DNA from: Cyrtodaria siliqua
Taxonomy: Eukaryota > Mollusca > Bivalvia > Adapedonta > Hiatellidae
Length of the DNA stretch: 64,000 nucleotides
Assembly: GCA_037043455.1 (NCBI GenBank)
Contig: JAWPHD010000008.1
Span: 434,001-498,000 of the forward strand
Direction: 5' to 3'
Positions 24,701 to 39,700 of the stretch are shown here, piece after piece. The stretch's first letter is position 1, and every line of letters starts with the position of its first letter. The notes below the pieces were generated by a model. That model searched no databases. It was given only the letters and a program-made list of their open reading frames with translations, and was not told the DNA's origin. The position numbers and the translations under genes are program-made.

Positions 24701-27700
24701 AAATATATTGGTTGCATTCACACTCATAATTCTTTCACTGTTAAAGTAGTTGTCATGTCTTTCATTGTTTTTGTTTGTATACAATATATGGCTTATTGTT
24801 CTTTTGCAACGAATACTTTACATGCGACTGTACACTAATGTTTAGCGACTGAACATATATTTACTTGTTTATATACCCGTTGACGGGCATTTGTTGATTT
24901 ACATATATAGTTTAGATTACTACCATGTCATCCCTTTTTTTTTAAATAGTTTTATCTTTATATATTTACATTAATTTTTAATAACTACTTAATTTCTTCA
25001 TCTTTCGTGGGGTTTTGCGCACAATATGACCTATTTATGGGTCGACGTGCCGTAAAACACCATTCATCCATTCATTCATTCATTATGACTGAAAACAATG
25101 GAAAGTGTTCGTTTTAACATAAATCTACACAAACACTGCGACTGAACAAAACTAATCAGTTCATTGCTATCATACATCATTACGTAGTCCCAGTATTAAC
25201 TTTAAAACACCATCCAACTCCTTCTCCAAGAAGCGAAAACGGGGTTGGCTGGGGTATGAAGAAAAACCTTAATTTCGACTATAAAGGTTTGCATATTGTA
25301 AAATTAAAACATAGAATAGGTGATTTTAAACAGGTTATTGCAAATTTCCAGTAAAATATGTTTTATTGTCGAAATATCCGTTACAAAATCTTGCTAATAT
25401 AAGCTTTCCCATCGCTTAATTGAATTAAGGCGGGGTCACGTAATGTACTTTATGAACATTGAATATGAAACTGAAACCCACAATGAAACATTTCTTCGTA
25501 TTTAGATTGGCACACATACTCCTTCCAGATCGTTTCCAGTGCCTTTAATACTTAGCATCAATACTTCCTCTCCTCGATCGATTCTTTCTTTAATATTTAT
25601 AAGGAACAGTTTTCAGATTTTTTTTCATTTAAATGGTGAATGTCGATCGCTTACATTAATGTATACAACAAGCCAGAAGAATATCCTTAATTTAAACGTG
25701 TGTTCAGTTCAGATGATGATCGTTGTATAACTCAGAATATTCCGTTTCAGATTTTGTTTATGGGCATTGCGTCGTACGCGCCATCGACAGCACTGGAAGC
25801 AGGTAAATTAAAACCAAGAATCTCGAAGAATTTTTCTCCTTCTTATTTTTATATGTTTCTAATAATTAAACATGGCTTTGTTTAAGGACTTTTAGAATGA
25901 TGCGCTTCTGGTATTAGTCAAAACATACCATTTTGAAAGCACCGGCATAAGGTAACCTGACTTTATACTAAATGTATCGCTACCCAGTATTATATTCTCA
26001 GATATGGGCTCAGACACATTCAGGAATATCCAATTAAATCATGAACTTGTTTCATTCCTGCCACTGGGAACAAAAAAAAAAGAGAAAATATTTGCACAAT
26101 GTTTATTCAGACCTTGTAGTCTAAATTGTGAATGCTTAAGTATTCTCTTCAATGACTGCTGAACTACCAGTCTGTCAGGTGTGTTAATATGTGGGGTAAA
26201 TTGGTCTGTACTTTTGGATTTTGAGTCTATCGACGCAAATGTTGTTAACACACATTTTCTTTATTCTGCAGTGACAGGGTTCCCCACTTGGGCCACTATT
26301 ATTACCGTTGGATGCGTCTCCACACTATATACCTTCCTGGTGAGATATTTAGCAATTGTTTTGACAATTTAATTTAATTTCTGGTTACAGTAAGGTAAAA
26401 CAAACAATAATTATGTCAAAGGTTATGTATACATAAAACTGTAGTTGTGTTTATATTTAGAAAGCTGTAGTTAAGTTGATTGTAGTTGGGGTTTTATTCA
26501 GAAGGCTGTAGTTAGGTTAACTGTAGTTGGGTTTTTATTCCGAAAGTTGTACTAGTAGTTGGTTTTTGTTATTTAGAGCGCTTTAGATGGGATTATATTC
26601 AGATGGGTTTATATTCAGAAAGCTGTAGTTGGGTTATATTCATAAAGCTGTAGATGGGTTTATTATTTAGAACGCTGTCGATGGGTTTGTCTGTAGAAAG
26701 CTGTAGTAAGGTTTATATTCAGAGATATGTAGTAGGGTTTATATTCAGATAACTGTAATAGGGTTTAACTGTTTATATTTATATGTTTTAGGTATTTATG
26801 TTTGTTTGCAGTGCGTGTTATATTTTCCGTAACAGAACTATATGATATGTTTTGTTCTGTTCTCTTCTGTTCTCTTCTCTGAGATAACAGTACAGCAAAA
26901 ATGTAAGTGATGGTGCTTTTACTTATGTTTAACTTGGTTGGTTACGTAAATATATCATTACATTTCCCGGTTGTAAATAGTTCACAATATATAGTACATG
27001 TAAGACGTGGCTGCACATGAACATAAACTGTCGGCTAATTGCGCTGATGTACACTTTTGAAGAAATATTTTTTCCCCTTAAAACGTTTAGGGTGGCATGA
27101 AAGCGGTCATCTGGACAGATGTTTTTCAGTCATCGATCATGATTGCTGGTCTGCTTGCAATTGTTATACAGGTAAGTTGTTTCACATAGTTCTGATCTTA
27201 CATTCGAAGTTATATTATACTGATAAAAATAAGTTTAGCAAGTAAATAACATATACATCCCGTTGACGAGATTCTAGGATATATGTAGAAGCGGTCATGG
27301 GCAGTATAACTTACATAATTATCTGTTATATTAAGGGAATACGTCTGAAAAGAAATATGCGAAAACAATAGCTACATGTGGTAATCTACATGTTTTACAG
27401 ACATTATAATTTCGCTCTTATTTCAATATAAATGGAGGTAATTTCACAAATGATAAACTTAAGTTCCGTATATCTTTATAATGGCAAGGAAAGTGTCGAT
27501 TGTCTTGGCGGTTTTTATAACTTGACACCCATAACAGTTAATCTTGCTCTTTACCTATTTGTATGAAATAGTATGTTTTATTACATTTCTATGCGTGAAA
27601 GATCGGGATTTCTCAGTGCAAGAATATTCATTATCGCTAAATATTAATAACTAACTCAGAACACAATAATAACTAACGTTGCTAACTCAGAACACAATAA

Positions 27701-30700
27701 TAACTAACGTTGCGACGTTGAGTCGTGACGTCAATAAAGTGTTGCTGACGTCGACGTCATCCGCCGATAACGTTCAATAAAGCGAATATTTATTTACAAA
27801 AACGTAATTTAAAATCTCAAAAATAGATCATTTAACTGCTGGGATCGATTTTTGGGTAATCCTTCACTTGATGGTAGATGTGCTTTGTTTTTTCACTCAC
27901 TCGCGTACGCTCGTTCGTGAAAACAACCTCACGTCTACCACTTGTGAAGGATTTCCCTATAATAGATCCCAGCAGTTAAATAGAGATTAGTGGCCGAATG
28001 GTTAACGACGTTGCGTTGTAATCCTTCGCCTCTCACCGCTGCGGGTTCGAATCCCACTGGGAGCTCGACTTGTAAGTGAGGAAGTGTCGATTCTTACGGA
28101 TGGCGGGAGGAGTACAGTACTGGTTCTACCCAGGAAAAGAGGGTGGTCTGCCTCCACCACAAAAAAATCGACCGACATATATAACCTTACATGTGTTGGA
28201 AATGACGTAAAACACCATACAAACAAACAAAACAAAACAAAACAAATTAACTAAATGGGGAAATAACTCTGATACTTACATTGGAATACAAAAAGTAAAT
28301 GAAAAAAGAAGATCAACCTAAGAAATATAAAAGATCGGACAGGGAAAGTAGCATTCAAGGAAGACAGTAAGTCATGCCGATGATTTAAAATACTTCACAA
28401 TATAAAATAACATTACATTTATTTAAGCTAGATGTGTATAAGGGCTTGCTTAATGGTACGTTAGGTATTTACACCTATCAAGAAAGAACATGCAGTCCCA
28501 CACACATACGGATAGGTCAAATACAATGGAGCACGTGGTCAGGTTTTGTTGCAACTTGACATATACAGACAATTGAATTTGTAGCTAGAAAACGAATGTC
28601 GGAACTACTACATAGACAATATCTGTCATAAAAGAATGTATTATAATATTTGTCACGTGAATTCATATTGTCATGTATTTGTTTGTATGGCCAGAAACTG
28701 TAATATAATTATGTCTATGTCCATGGAACCCAAATATTTCCCGCATTCGTTTTCTAGCTCCGAATTCAATTTACTTGCACACCGGATAAGGCTATCCACG
28801 TTTTATATGGGGGATGGAAAGTCTTATCTTTATGGGTACCGTAAAGATAAAAGTCACGCGCGCACCAACATCCGGTGTGCAGGAAGACATGCAAAACGTT
28901 AGTAGCTGGCGGCGTCAACGCACATCATGTCTGATATGCAAGAGTCTCGGTTCCGATAAAAACACTTATACCTCGGGATGGAATTCCCTATCTTCACCGG
29001 ATACGTATGAAAGATTCGTATAATGAAATAGAATACACTTGTATATATTCGCAGATCTAGTTCATGCAAAGTATATACTAAATACTAGTTATATGTGTTC
29101 TAATTTAAGTGAAAAATATGTTTATCATTGGTTGTATGTAATTATATTTTAAACTCATAGATACATTTTTAATATTTATGAGAATGTAATTATAACAAAT
29201 ACTATTGTAAAATAAAGTTTGGAATGGAACTACTAATAACAAAATCTTCGGATAAAAATCTGTTTAAATCTTTCTCAAGGAATGCTATAGACTAATGAAT
29301 TGTATCGTATTAGGTCTGTGGATAAATTATTATAATACCTCTTAATAAATTTCTTTATTATGTCATTATATGTAGAAAAAATTAAAACAAAGTGAAATTC
29401 ATCTTCAATATCATTGATATTGCATAACATCGGTTAGCTGAAGATACGGATTCACTAAAACAACACGCGCCCTTTTCCGCCAGCAAGATCCAAACTAAAC
29501 TATAGAAGAATCAATTCTATATATGTAAGCCAATTCACTATAGAACTATAGAAGAATCAATTCTATATATGTAAGCCAATTCATTATAGAAGAATCAATT
29601 CTATATATGTAAGCCAATTCATAATAGTGTTTTAACCAAATTACGTTTGTCCGCTCATAGTTTAAGGATCGAACAGGTAGGTATTTTCGCCGAAGACTAG
29701 AAAGGCATGAAAGGATTTGTCAAATATGTAACACTAAAGATATTGAGGACGAGTTCCATTTGACCTTAATATGCCCTGCTTATAATACAGTCAGAAGTAA
29801 ATATATCAAACGGTATTACATACAAAGGCCAAGCATGCTTATCTTTATTGCTCTCCTTCAGTCATCAAACAAAAAAGTTATTAATTCAGAAGCATTCTCC
29901 TTAAGACGTACCATGATAAATAACGTATAAGCTCGTTCATCCTCACGATATAAAGTCGTTCTATTTATAACTAGGTAAAATTTTACTAATCTTGTCAATG
30001 TGTTTAAATTATATTTATAATGTGTATTTATATGATGAAAAACTAATAGGTTAAGTCAATAACATTACTCACACCCGCCCACCCACCCACCCCCACCCCC
30101 CCTCCCCCCATTCCACCCCACCAAATTAGTTTTGAAAGCAAGTGTCTTTCCATCCTGCTATAGTGAACGTTTATCTCGCTGGATACTATATACGTACTTT
30201 ATTTAATTTTATTTAATTTATTTGCATTTATTTTATTTTATTTTTTATTTAATTTTAAAATAACTATTTTTCGTCAAGGGGAACAAATTCAGCCAAAATC
30301 TAAGTTATTACAATCATTTTTAATTCAAACTCTTAATATTTTAAACACAATTTAGGAAAAAAACAACATTATTATACAATGAGTTGTTTCATTATTTCTT
30401 AAAGGGACACTTGGCAATTTCAAGTGTTTAACAAGCATCGCCTCGATTTATTTATCCAATATCAATTTGACTGTAAACCTGCTTTTATATATAATTAAAT
30501 ACAATTTTGAGTTTCCTTTTTTCATATTATTCTGTCGTAGGTTTAAATATATTATTGGTGCAACATAATCAGCCGTTAATACTATACAAAAACAATTTGT
30601 TTTAACTATTCTTATAGTTAATATTTATGACCGAACAAACGCAAGTTATGTAGAAAAACTAACGGGACGCCGTGAGTTTTTAAAAAAGCTCCAGATTGCC

Positions 30701-33700
30701 GCGGTGTGTCCCTTTAAAACTAGCAGGACGCCAAACTAGCAGGACGATGCTAGCTTTAGTAGACAGTAAAAAAATAACGTTGTTAGAGCAGGCCTGCCAA
30801 AACCTTTTAACACAAAATCCTGAGATTTGTAAAATTTAAGACTTAAAACGCGCGAAGAACATTTTAAATGGAAATTTGGAGCGCGCGACTTGATTTCCAC
30901 AATATTTATTTAAAGCGCAAATTTAAATTATTTATGCAATTAATACAAGTTGATACATTGTTTGATAGTTATAGAAAATAATAAAGTGTCATAGCAATTC
31001 GATTAGAAAGACTTGGTTTAGTTTCTACCACAACTGTTCTTTTACGAAAGTGCACTTACCTTTCTACAAATGCGTGCTAAATGCAAATACAAAGTCAACT
31101 CTACAAATTATAATCATCGTACACAGCAGCAGCTGTTATAGTGGTACCACGCACAAGGAGTTGCTAGTTGGCCAATTAAAGAAATCACAGCTATAGCTGC
31201 ATTACGCCACTGATTACGTATGTCGTTATACCACTGAAGGAACTAATTATGTCCTTAGGTGTTACTTGATGACCCCTACTGATTCGACATTTGTACATAT
31301 TAGCGTAACAGGACCACTTCCGGAAATAGCTGTAAAACTGTGAAAGTAGCTGTTAAATCATGAACATTTTGTTTTGATGGAAAATCCGGAGACTGTACAC
31401 TTGAATCCGGATTTTATCCGGACATTTGGCAGGCCTGTTAGAGACAAAGCGTCGGAAGGCGAATCGGCATAATATGACTGTTGAAACTACGTTATATACT
31501 TACTATACATTGTAAACCGTGAATATACTTTATATATATGTACCATTAAATACTATGTAAAGATACATAGATCAGTTTCTTCATTATTTATTATTAGTAC
31601 TGCATTATTTATTATTAGTACTGCATTTATTATTAGTACTGCATTATTTATTATTAGTACTGCATTTATTATTAGTACTGCATTATTTATTATTAGTACT
31701 GCATTATTTATTATTAGTACTGCATTTATTATGTACTGCATTATTTATTATTAGTACTGCATTTATTATTAGTACTGCATTATTTATTATTAGTACTGCA
31801 TTATTTATTATTAACTGCATTATTTATTATTAGTACTGCATTATTTGAATGTTTGTGTATACATCTGCAGGGTGCAATCAAAGTAGGAGGTCTAGGGGAA
31901 GTTTGGAAGATAAACTATGACTGGGGACGCATTGACTTTTGGGAGTAAGTTGCGTTAAATATTTAATATACCGGTATATCGCTATATCGGTGTATTTGTA
32001 TATCGGTATATCGTGTATCGATATATCGGTTATCGGTATATCGGTAACTTCTTTAAAAAAAACACGATTACCCTGAATTCTGTCAGCTAGGAACAGTTTG
32101 AACAATGTCAAGGTAAACAATCGACATTTTATGTACGTTTCATTTGTTCAATGCTATATTGTTATTAACCAAGTCGAAAGCTTTCCTAAAGCCCAAATAC
32201 CTGAGCCATTCGTGCAATGATTGTTATTTTAAATCAACATTCAAGCTGATCTACTTCGATAACGATAAGCCAACAAATTAGCGATAAATGCTCCTCCAAG
32301 TTTCGTGTCCACTGATTTTCGTCGGTGTGTACTTGAGCAAGACACTTTCCCTTAGCCTCGTCCGTCGGCTGGGGACGTAAACCGATCGGTATCGTGTATC
32401 GGTCTATCCTCCGAGCACGTTAAAGAACCATAGGAATCTATTCGATAATAAGAGTAGGGCACGTTTCCCGGATTCCTTTGTATCCTTCCCCTCTCTCTGG
32501 AGCGGCTCTAAATAACCTATACTGTGTTGATGAGCCGTTAAACATCATTCAATTCCAAGTTTCGTCAGTTTCGGCCTACAAAGGCCTCTCTCAAGAGACA
32601 CATGCATTATTTGGTGTCAACCGCTAAAGGCGTTGAAGACATTACTGTAAACATAGAACTACAAAAGAAGATATATATTTTCATTCACTTGATTCTTTAT
32701 GTTGAAAAAAAATAGCGGTTAATTTCGACAACGCAGGAGCGGATGCAGGGGCGGAGCCCTGAAATCTGAAAAAAATATCAAAATTCATATATGAAAGCTT
32801 ATTTTTTGCACCCCATCCTCCACCACACCCCACATCTAAACTGGAAAAAAACGTGTGTATGTGTTTTGGGTTGTTACTTGTTTTTTAAAAGTCCCTAATA
32901 GAAAATGTCTATCCCACTGACTGTAATACACTGACGGTAGTCGTTTCTCTTGCACTTTTTATCATTATCATTCTCCAAAGGCACATCATTGCTGATACTA
33001 TAGCGACGGGCAAATAATGTAAATAAAATAACTGATTCTCTTTTTTTTCTCGGCATTTATTCTGTTTTAAACAACGTTAGTTAATGGCAAATTTACCAAA
33101 AGCGCGTTAATAGCGCCAAGTTCAATTATTAACATGTATAATTCTGTAGAGTCACTCCTGACCCGACGGTTCGCCACTCCGTCTGGTCACTTGTCATTGG
33201 CGCGATGGTCAGTTGGATTGGGATTTACGGCGTCAACCAGGCCAGTGTGCAACGTTACTGCGCTGTCCCTACATTGAGAGATGCCAAGAGGTAGGTTGTT
33301 GACTATCTAAAACCCACCCACACCACCCACACAAACACACGTAAAAGAATAAGATGAATATATTTAATTTAGTAAAAATTGAAATAATCCTTTGTGTAAC
33401 CCCTTTTACGGGGAGCGGCTGTAGATACGTCATGTGTCTTTTGCCGTTTTACAATAAAGTCAAACCTGCTCAAGACACAGCTTCTATAGATAGACCATCC
33501 ACAGACCTAATAACAAATAGATTGGACACTAGAAAAAGTATCTAAATTTCACGTGGCACTGTGCGAACATTTCACAAATTATTTTCCAACTTTAAACACA
33601 CATATCATGAAGAGTTTTACAGATACAATTTTCGTTCATGGCAAATCCCATCACAAATTTAATTTTCTTTCCGATTGTAGTATTTTTCTTTCTCCTACAT

Positions 33701-36700
33701 TTAGAGCTAAAAAGGAGTTTGACGGAAACTTTGACTATGTCAAAACCTTGATTTTTAAGAGAAATGTGAAAAATGATGACATTTTTAACTTTAAACATCT
33801 TTTTAAACAATTTCTTATTTTCAAAATATACATAAATTATTATAATCCCATTTTGCTATTTACTATGAATCTTTTGAATGTGTTCTCATCAAAATCAGTG
33901 AATAATTGAGAGAGGAGATAGAAGCAAAAGTTAAGGTGCCACGTGATATTTTGGTTACTTCATTGGTTAAGATAGGAAGTTTCCTATCTATTTATTAATA
34001 TGTCTGTGATGAAACCAACATTTCAGTTCCCTTTCGCGGTCTGTTAATAAAGGTTTGACTGTACTTCAGTACTTTTATTGTTTAAAAAACAATGCACATG
34101 TGTTAAATAGAAGTATTCTAGTCCCCTTGAATAGTCTCGATACAGGCTTGACTCTAATTCAAGCTAGAATGTCGGGAACCTAAAGCTACACGATCCATAA
34201 TTATATTAGTACTATATCTTCAACAACACCCCCCCCCCCACCCCCCCCCCCAACGTCATTATATATAGAAATTGAAAAGCGAAATATGGATTTTAATCAG
34301 CTATTGTTTTTGAGAGGACACCCTAGCCAGCGGGTAATATGGTCTGGTATACCTTGGAGGTATACTATCAAAAACGGAGTATTAAAAAAAAATGGTTTTG
34401 AGAAACTGGTTTACACATTAATGATTGCAGTCAGTCAAAGACAGTTACCTCCCTTGTTTATCATTTAAAATGATACCGACTTACCGTACTTTGTTTTGCT
34501 GGAAGCATTTATTCCAGCGACAGTAAACTCCTTTGATGCTTATTTACTAACGCGTATTTCTTTTGTTTCGGTATCATTTTGATGAATATTGCGGGAGTAT
34601 TCATTCCATCGACAGTTACTTCCCTTGGTGCTTATTTACTGTGCGTGTATTTTGTTTGGTTTAGTACAGTTTAGTTTAATAGTGTGGGAGTATTCATTCC
34701 ATCGACAGTTACTTCCTTGGTGCTTATTTACTATGCGTGTATTTTATTTGGTCTAGCACAGTTTAGTTTAATATTGTGGGAGTATTCATTCCATCGACAG
34801 TAACTTCCTTTGGTGCTAATTTTCTATGACGTATGCTTCTTTGTTTCAGTGCAGTTTTGTTAAACATTGCGGGAGTAATTATTCTAATGACAATTACCTC
34901 CCTTGCCGGTATCGTCATGTTCGCATATTACGCCCAGAAAGGATGCGATCCATTGACGAATAACGAGGTTGCAAATTCCAATCAACTAATACCGTTCTTT
35001 GTGTTGGAGGTTCTGGGTTACCCAGGGTTACCGGGACTGTTTGTATCATGCCTCTTTAGCGGCGCGTTGAGGTATGCATAACTAAATGAATTGTGTTTGT
35101 TATATAGTAACTAAATAACCATATACATGTATAATGAAGTTAATGGATTAGTACGCGTATAAAGTATAAAGTTCCGCCGTTAGATATGTTTGGAAAAAAA
35201 CAACAAAAAACAACAACAACTAAAACAACATTTTATACTTTAATGGAATGTAGAAACATAGTCAGCAAGCTTCATTTCTAAATTACTATTTTTGGCAAAA
35301 CGAGCAATATCATTTAAAGCAAAGAAAACCACTGCAAAATGATGAAGAATATTTAACTGACCATATAGCATACGATTACATTTAAGTTTTCTGATTTTTC
35401 ATACAGTTGCTTTGATTTTTCTATAAATCAGCAAATTATAATATTTATAAATATTCCTTATTTTAATATATGCCACCTAGTACATTCCCTTTAATCTTAT
35501 ATCTACTGAGATGAATAATTTTGTACACACATACAAATGTACCATGTACTCGAGGTAAATCAACAAATGTTATCCAATCAGCGTGTATTAGTCGGTACAT
35601 AAAAGCGCATTTAAAAAACCCCATAAAAAATGTCATGATGTTTTAAAGGGACACACGACAATCTTGAAGATTTTATCAACCATTAAAATGTGTGTTTCGG
35701 TTATTAAGCAAGTATCTTTACTTTATTTTGGTTTTAAAACGGCTTGCGTATAATTAAATAAAAATTTGAGTTTTCTTTTTGTCTTCTTATTCTGTCATAG
35801 GTTTAAATATATTATTGGTGCACTATTATCAACAGTCAGTAATGTGCAAAACTAATTTGATTTATACTATTCTTATAATTAATATTAATGATTGGACAGA
35901 TGCAGGTTATGTGGAAAAAACTAACGGGACACCGCGAATTTCAACGAAATCAAGATTGCCGTGTGTCCCTTTAAAAAATTAACAAAATCTCACGTTAACA
36001 CTCGTTCTACACCACAGCACAATGTCGTCTTGTTTGAACGCCTTATCTGCCGTCACGTACGAGGATATGCTGAAACCATTGATTGGAGACAAAGTCACAG
36101 AATCAACAAAAACATGGATAACGAAGATACTCAGTATGTAATAGAGAAATTGTGTAAAACTTTGCAAGGAGATATTGTACGTGGCTATAGGTTGAAGTAC
36201 ACTAATTACTTTCTCAAATGCCACAATGCAAGCTTTTCGGAAGATAAAAAAACAACAGAACATATACACATTCAAATAAATGTGTCTTATGCTCAAGGTA
36301 TGTGCCAAAAGTTAAATTCAGCATGACTTTGCATGGGGGCCACCATATTTGTTTACATGCATAACCGCAGTAAAGATTTACCTGTTTTTGAGTGGGGGTT
36401 AATCTCACAATTTCATGTTTAAAAAAAAACATTTGGTAAAAATAAATGCTCCCATTTTAATAAATGTTATTTATGAATTAATTCACAGTATTTTGAAGCA
36501 TTTATCTCGCATGTTTTAATTTTTGTGACGTTTCACTTCTGGCTCAGGTCGCTCTGGAAAGGGGCGTAGTCAAGCCCATGCTATATATAGAATACCGCAA
36601 CCTATGGCATGCCGTTCTCTACTTTACAAATCTCCAAAGAATGATACACTTTTACAGTAATTTGCTCACGGAGTGTGTTGAAAGAATCCGGGAGTAAAAG

Positions 36701-39700
36701 TGTATCATTCTTTGGAGATTTGTTAAAGTATCGACGACCGGCATTCCACTAGGTTGTCGGTATATATATATACGGATGGGTTGACGTCGCTTTAAACAAT
36801 ATTTTAGTAATATCACGACGGTGTCTACAATAACACGACGGTGTCTACAATATCACGACTACAAGATCACGGCGGTATCTACAATATCACGACTACATTA
36901 TCACGACTACAATATCACGACGGTGTCTACAATATCACGACTACAATATCACGACGGTGTCTACAATATCACGACTACAATTTCACTACTACAATATCAC
37001 GACGGTGTCTACAATATCACGACTACAATATCACGACGGTGTCTACAATATCACGACTACAATATCACGACGGTGTCTACAATATCACGACGGTGTCTAC
37101 AATATCACGACTACAATATCACGACGGTGTCTACAATACCACGACGGTGTCTACAATATCACGATTACAATATCACGACGGTGTCTACTTAAAGTAGCGG
37201 TGAGCTCATTGCCCAACTTTGTTGTGCTGTCACACTGGAATACCACGCCGTAGACACATGACAAGATACCCCTCCCAGTCATATTATATTGATAATTCCA
37301 GGCCGACCAGTCCTAGAACGTCAAGCTAGGGAACTACTTGTACCATTTTTATGAAGTTTTAGGTATGTCCGGTCCAGGGATTGAACCCACGACCTCCCGC
37401 GCGGACGCTCTACCATTAGCCCATGTCGCGGTTTTCTAATATAATAATTTAACTTGTCATGGTCTGGTTAACTTGCGCAAAACACAACTTAGTGATGTAT
37501 GATCTCCGTCATTTCGTTCCACTGTTTTGTCGATGGAAAGCAGCTGCATTTAAAATATAAAGCAAATACACACAGTCGGTAATGTATGATTGATCCAGCA
37601 TCGACCCTAGTGACCACGGTGGCACAGTGATAGCACTTGAAATCCGGAGAACCAGGGTTCAACCCTCATCAGCTCCACTATAAGTGTCGTCGTTGTTGGC
37701 AAGACACTTTCTCTTAATCTCGTCCGTGGACGGGGACGTAAACCGGGCTGTCCCGTGTAACTGAGTCTATTCTCTGAACAGGTTAAAGACAATATGAATA
37801 TATTCGTTAGTAAGAGAATAATGCAGGTTCTCAGATTCCACAGTAACATTCCCCTGTCTCTCTGGGGCAGCTCCATCTAACCTACAATGTGTTGATGAGC
37901 CGTTAAACAACATTCATCACAATTCAAATCAATCTCAGAGATTGAAGTCAACTCGAACACCCATGGTTAGCTGTTCTTATCACAAATGAGGTGGGCTGAA
38001 TTAACAATTCAGATCAGGTGTCCCCTATAACACAATTGTTTAAGTGATGTCTGTACTTTTATATAATTCCAGTTGTAGTATATGGAGCCGCCGGAGTAGG
38101 GTTTGCCTTTGCTGTCCAAAACCTTGGAGGCACCGTGTTACAGGTGTGTTTAATGTTATTTCATTTCCTCAACGACGCATGGAATATACATCGATTTGCG
38201 TGCATGTGATATATTCTGATAAATTATTTAAAATACATCATTATTTAAACAAATCGATATTTTCAATGAATGTATGAATGAATGAATGAATGAATGAATG
38301 AATGATAATTTGAAACCGTTTAAAGAGATTAACCGTCCAAATAAGTGTAAAATTACACTACAAAACCGTTTATCAAAATTCTAGCCTTATGTTCAGGTCA
38401 TATATAAGATATATGTTTATTCAGAGGTTCTTAAAATACCCGTGATTGAAATATGCTTAAAATGAGTTATGAGTTGTTAACACTTAATTTGACGCTCTCG
38501 TTTTGGGCTTAACCTGGCTGGTTAAAGCCATTATATTGTGCCTTCTCTAAATAGGCATATCGTGTATAATTATACTGAAAGGAAAAAGAAACGCGACACT
38601 AGAATTTTCGCTATATATTATATATACGGCACACTTAATTCCATATATATTCCAAGGAAAGGCCAAGATGTTTTGTGAAGAAAAAAGTTGCAGATAGTTA
38701 GAGAAAGGACACAACTGTGACGTTGTAGACGTTTTAATCACAATACACGTTGTAACAAGAAAATATTGAAGTTCCTCTTTGAAAAATTGAGCCAGTAGCC
38801 AGTTATGTACTGTAGTTTGCAAAATGTTGCATCCTAAGTTTGCTTACATGCTTGAGCCAAACGCGTACTCTGTCAATAATGAAACTTTGCAGGAATACTA
38901 TTTACTGAGTTACGTGTTGTTTTAGTCTTTTTTTCCGAAAGCAAAGATCTTACGCATCCGGTTAACAGCAGCATATTGTTCATACAATATATAGCGGAAA
39001 TTCCCGTGCCGCGTTTCATTTTCCTTTCAGTATATTTACCTCGTAGGTTTAGATGTTATAAAATGTGGGTGTTGTTGGTGGGATAGCTGCTTTAACACTT
39101 TAGGTCATAGTGGGGGAGGTGGGGTGGGTGTAATCAAACTAGTTTTGTATAAAGTGTCTTATATAGGGGAGGAATATATTTGGCTCAAGTTGGACTAGCT
39201 TTTATAACAAATCAAACTTCCGTTAATAAAAACACATAAAACCAAGTTTGACATGTGACATGAAGGTTGGAATGGGCGAACACTAATGAGCATACAGTTA
39301 CAGTTATTTAAGATGATTCCTGGAAATGAATATAACGGTTAATTAAAATTCAAAAATATTTTCAAAATTGTTGATATAAAATGGTATGACCCATTTCTAT
39401 TCGACTGTGATGTATGTATGTACAAGACGTGTACTCATAGGGTTTAATGGGTTATTGACGAACAGTTTCCAAATTTCGAGTCTGTACTACGAGACATATA
39501 CTGTGTGAGCAACTATCAATTAATACAGCTGTACCATTGACAAAAAGTAACATCCATACAGGTTTTGTGACCACGCCATTCCTGGTGATTTTTCAGCGGA
39601 AGGCTATTTTTCGATATGAAAATTACACTGCTGCATTATTCATACTTGGGTTGCAGTTACAGAAAATTATTCATATGTGACATTTTAACATTGGGGTTTA

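Noticed and set aside
25590..25660. Copy of the exon 3 start upstream of exon 3
   Set aside because: The similarity is limited to TTTTCAG followed by a T run, which chance explains.
36821..37253. Three overlapping open frames of about 100 codons
   Set aside because: They are produced by stop-free 20- and 14-base units, not by coding selection.
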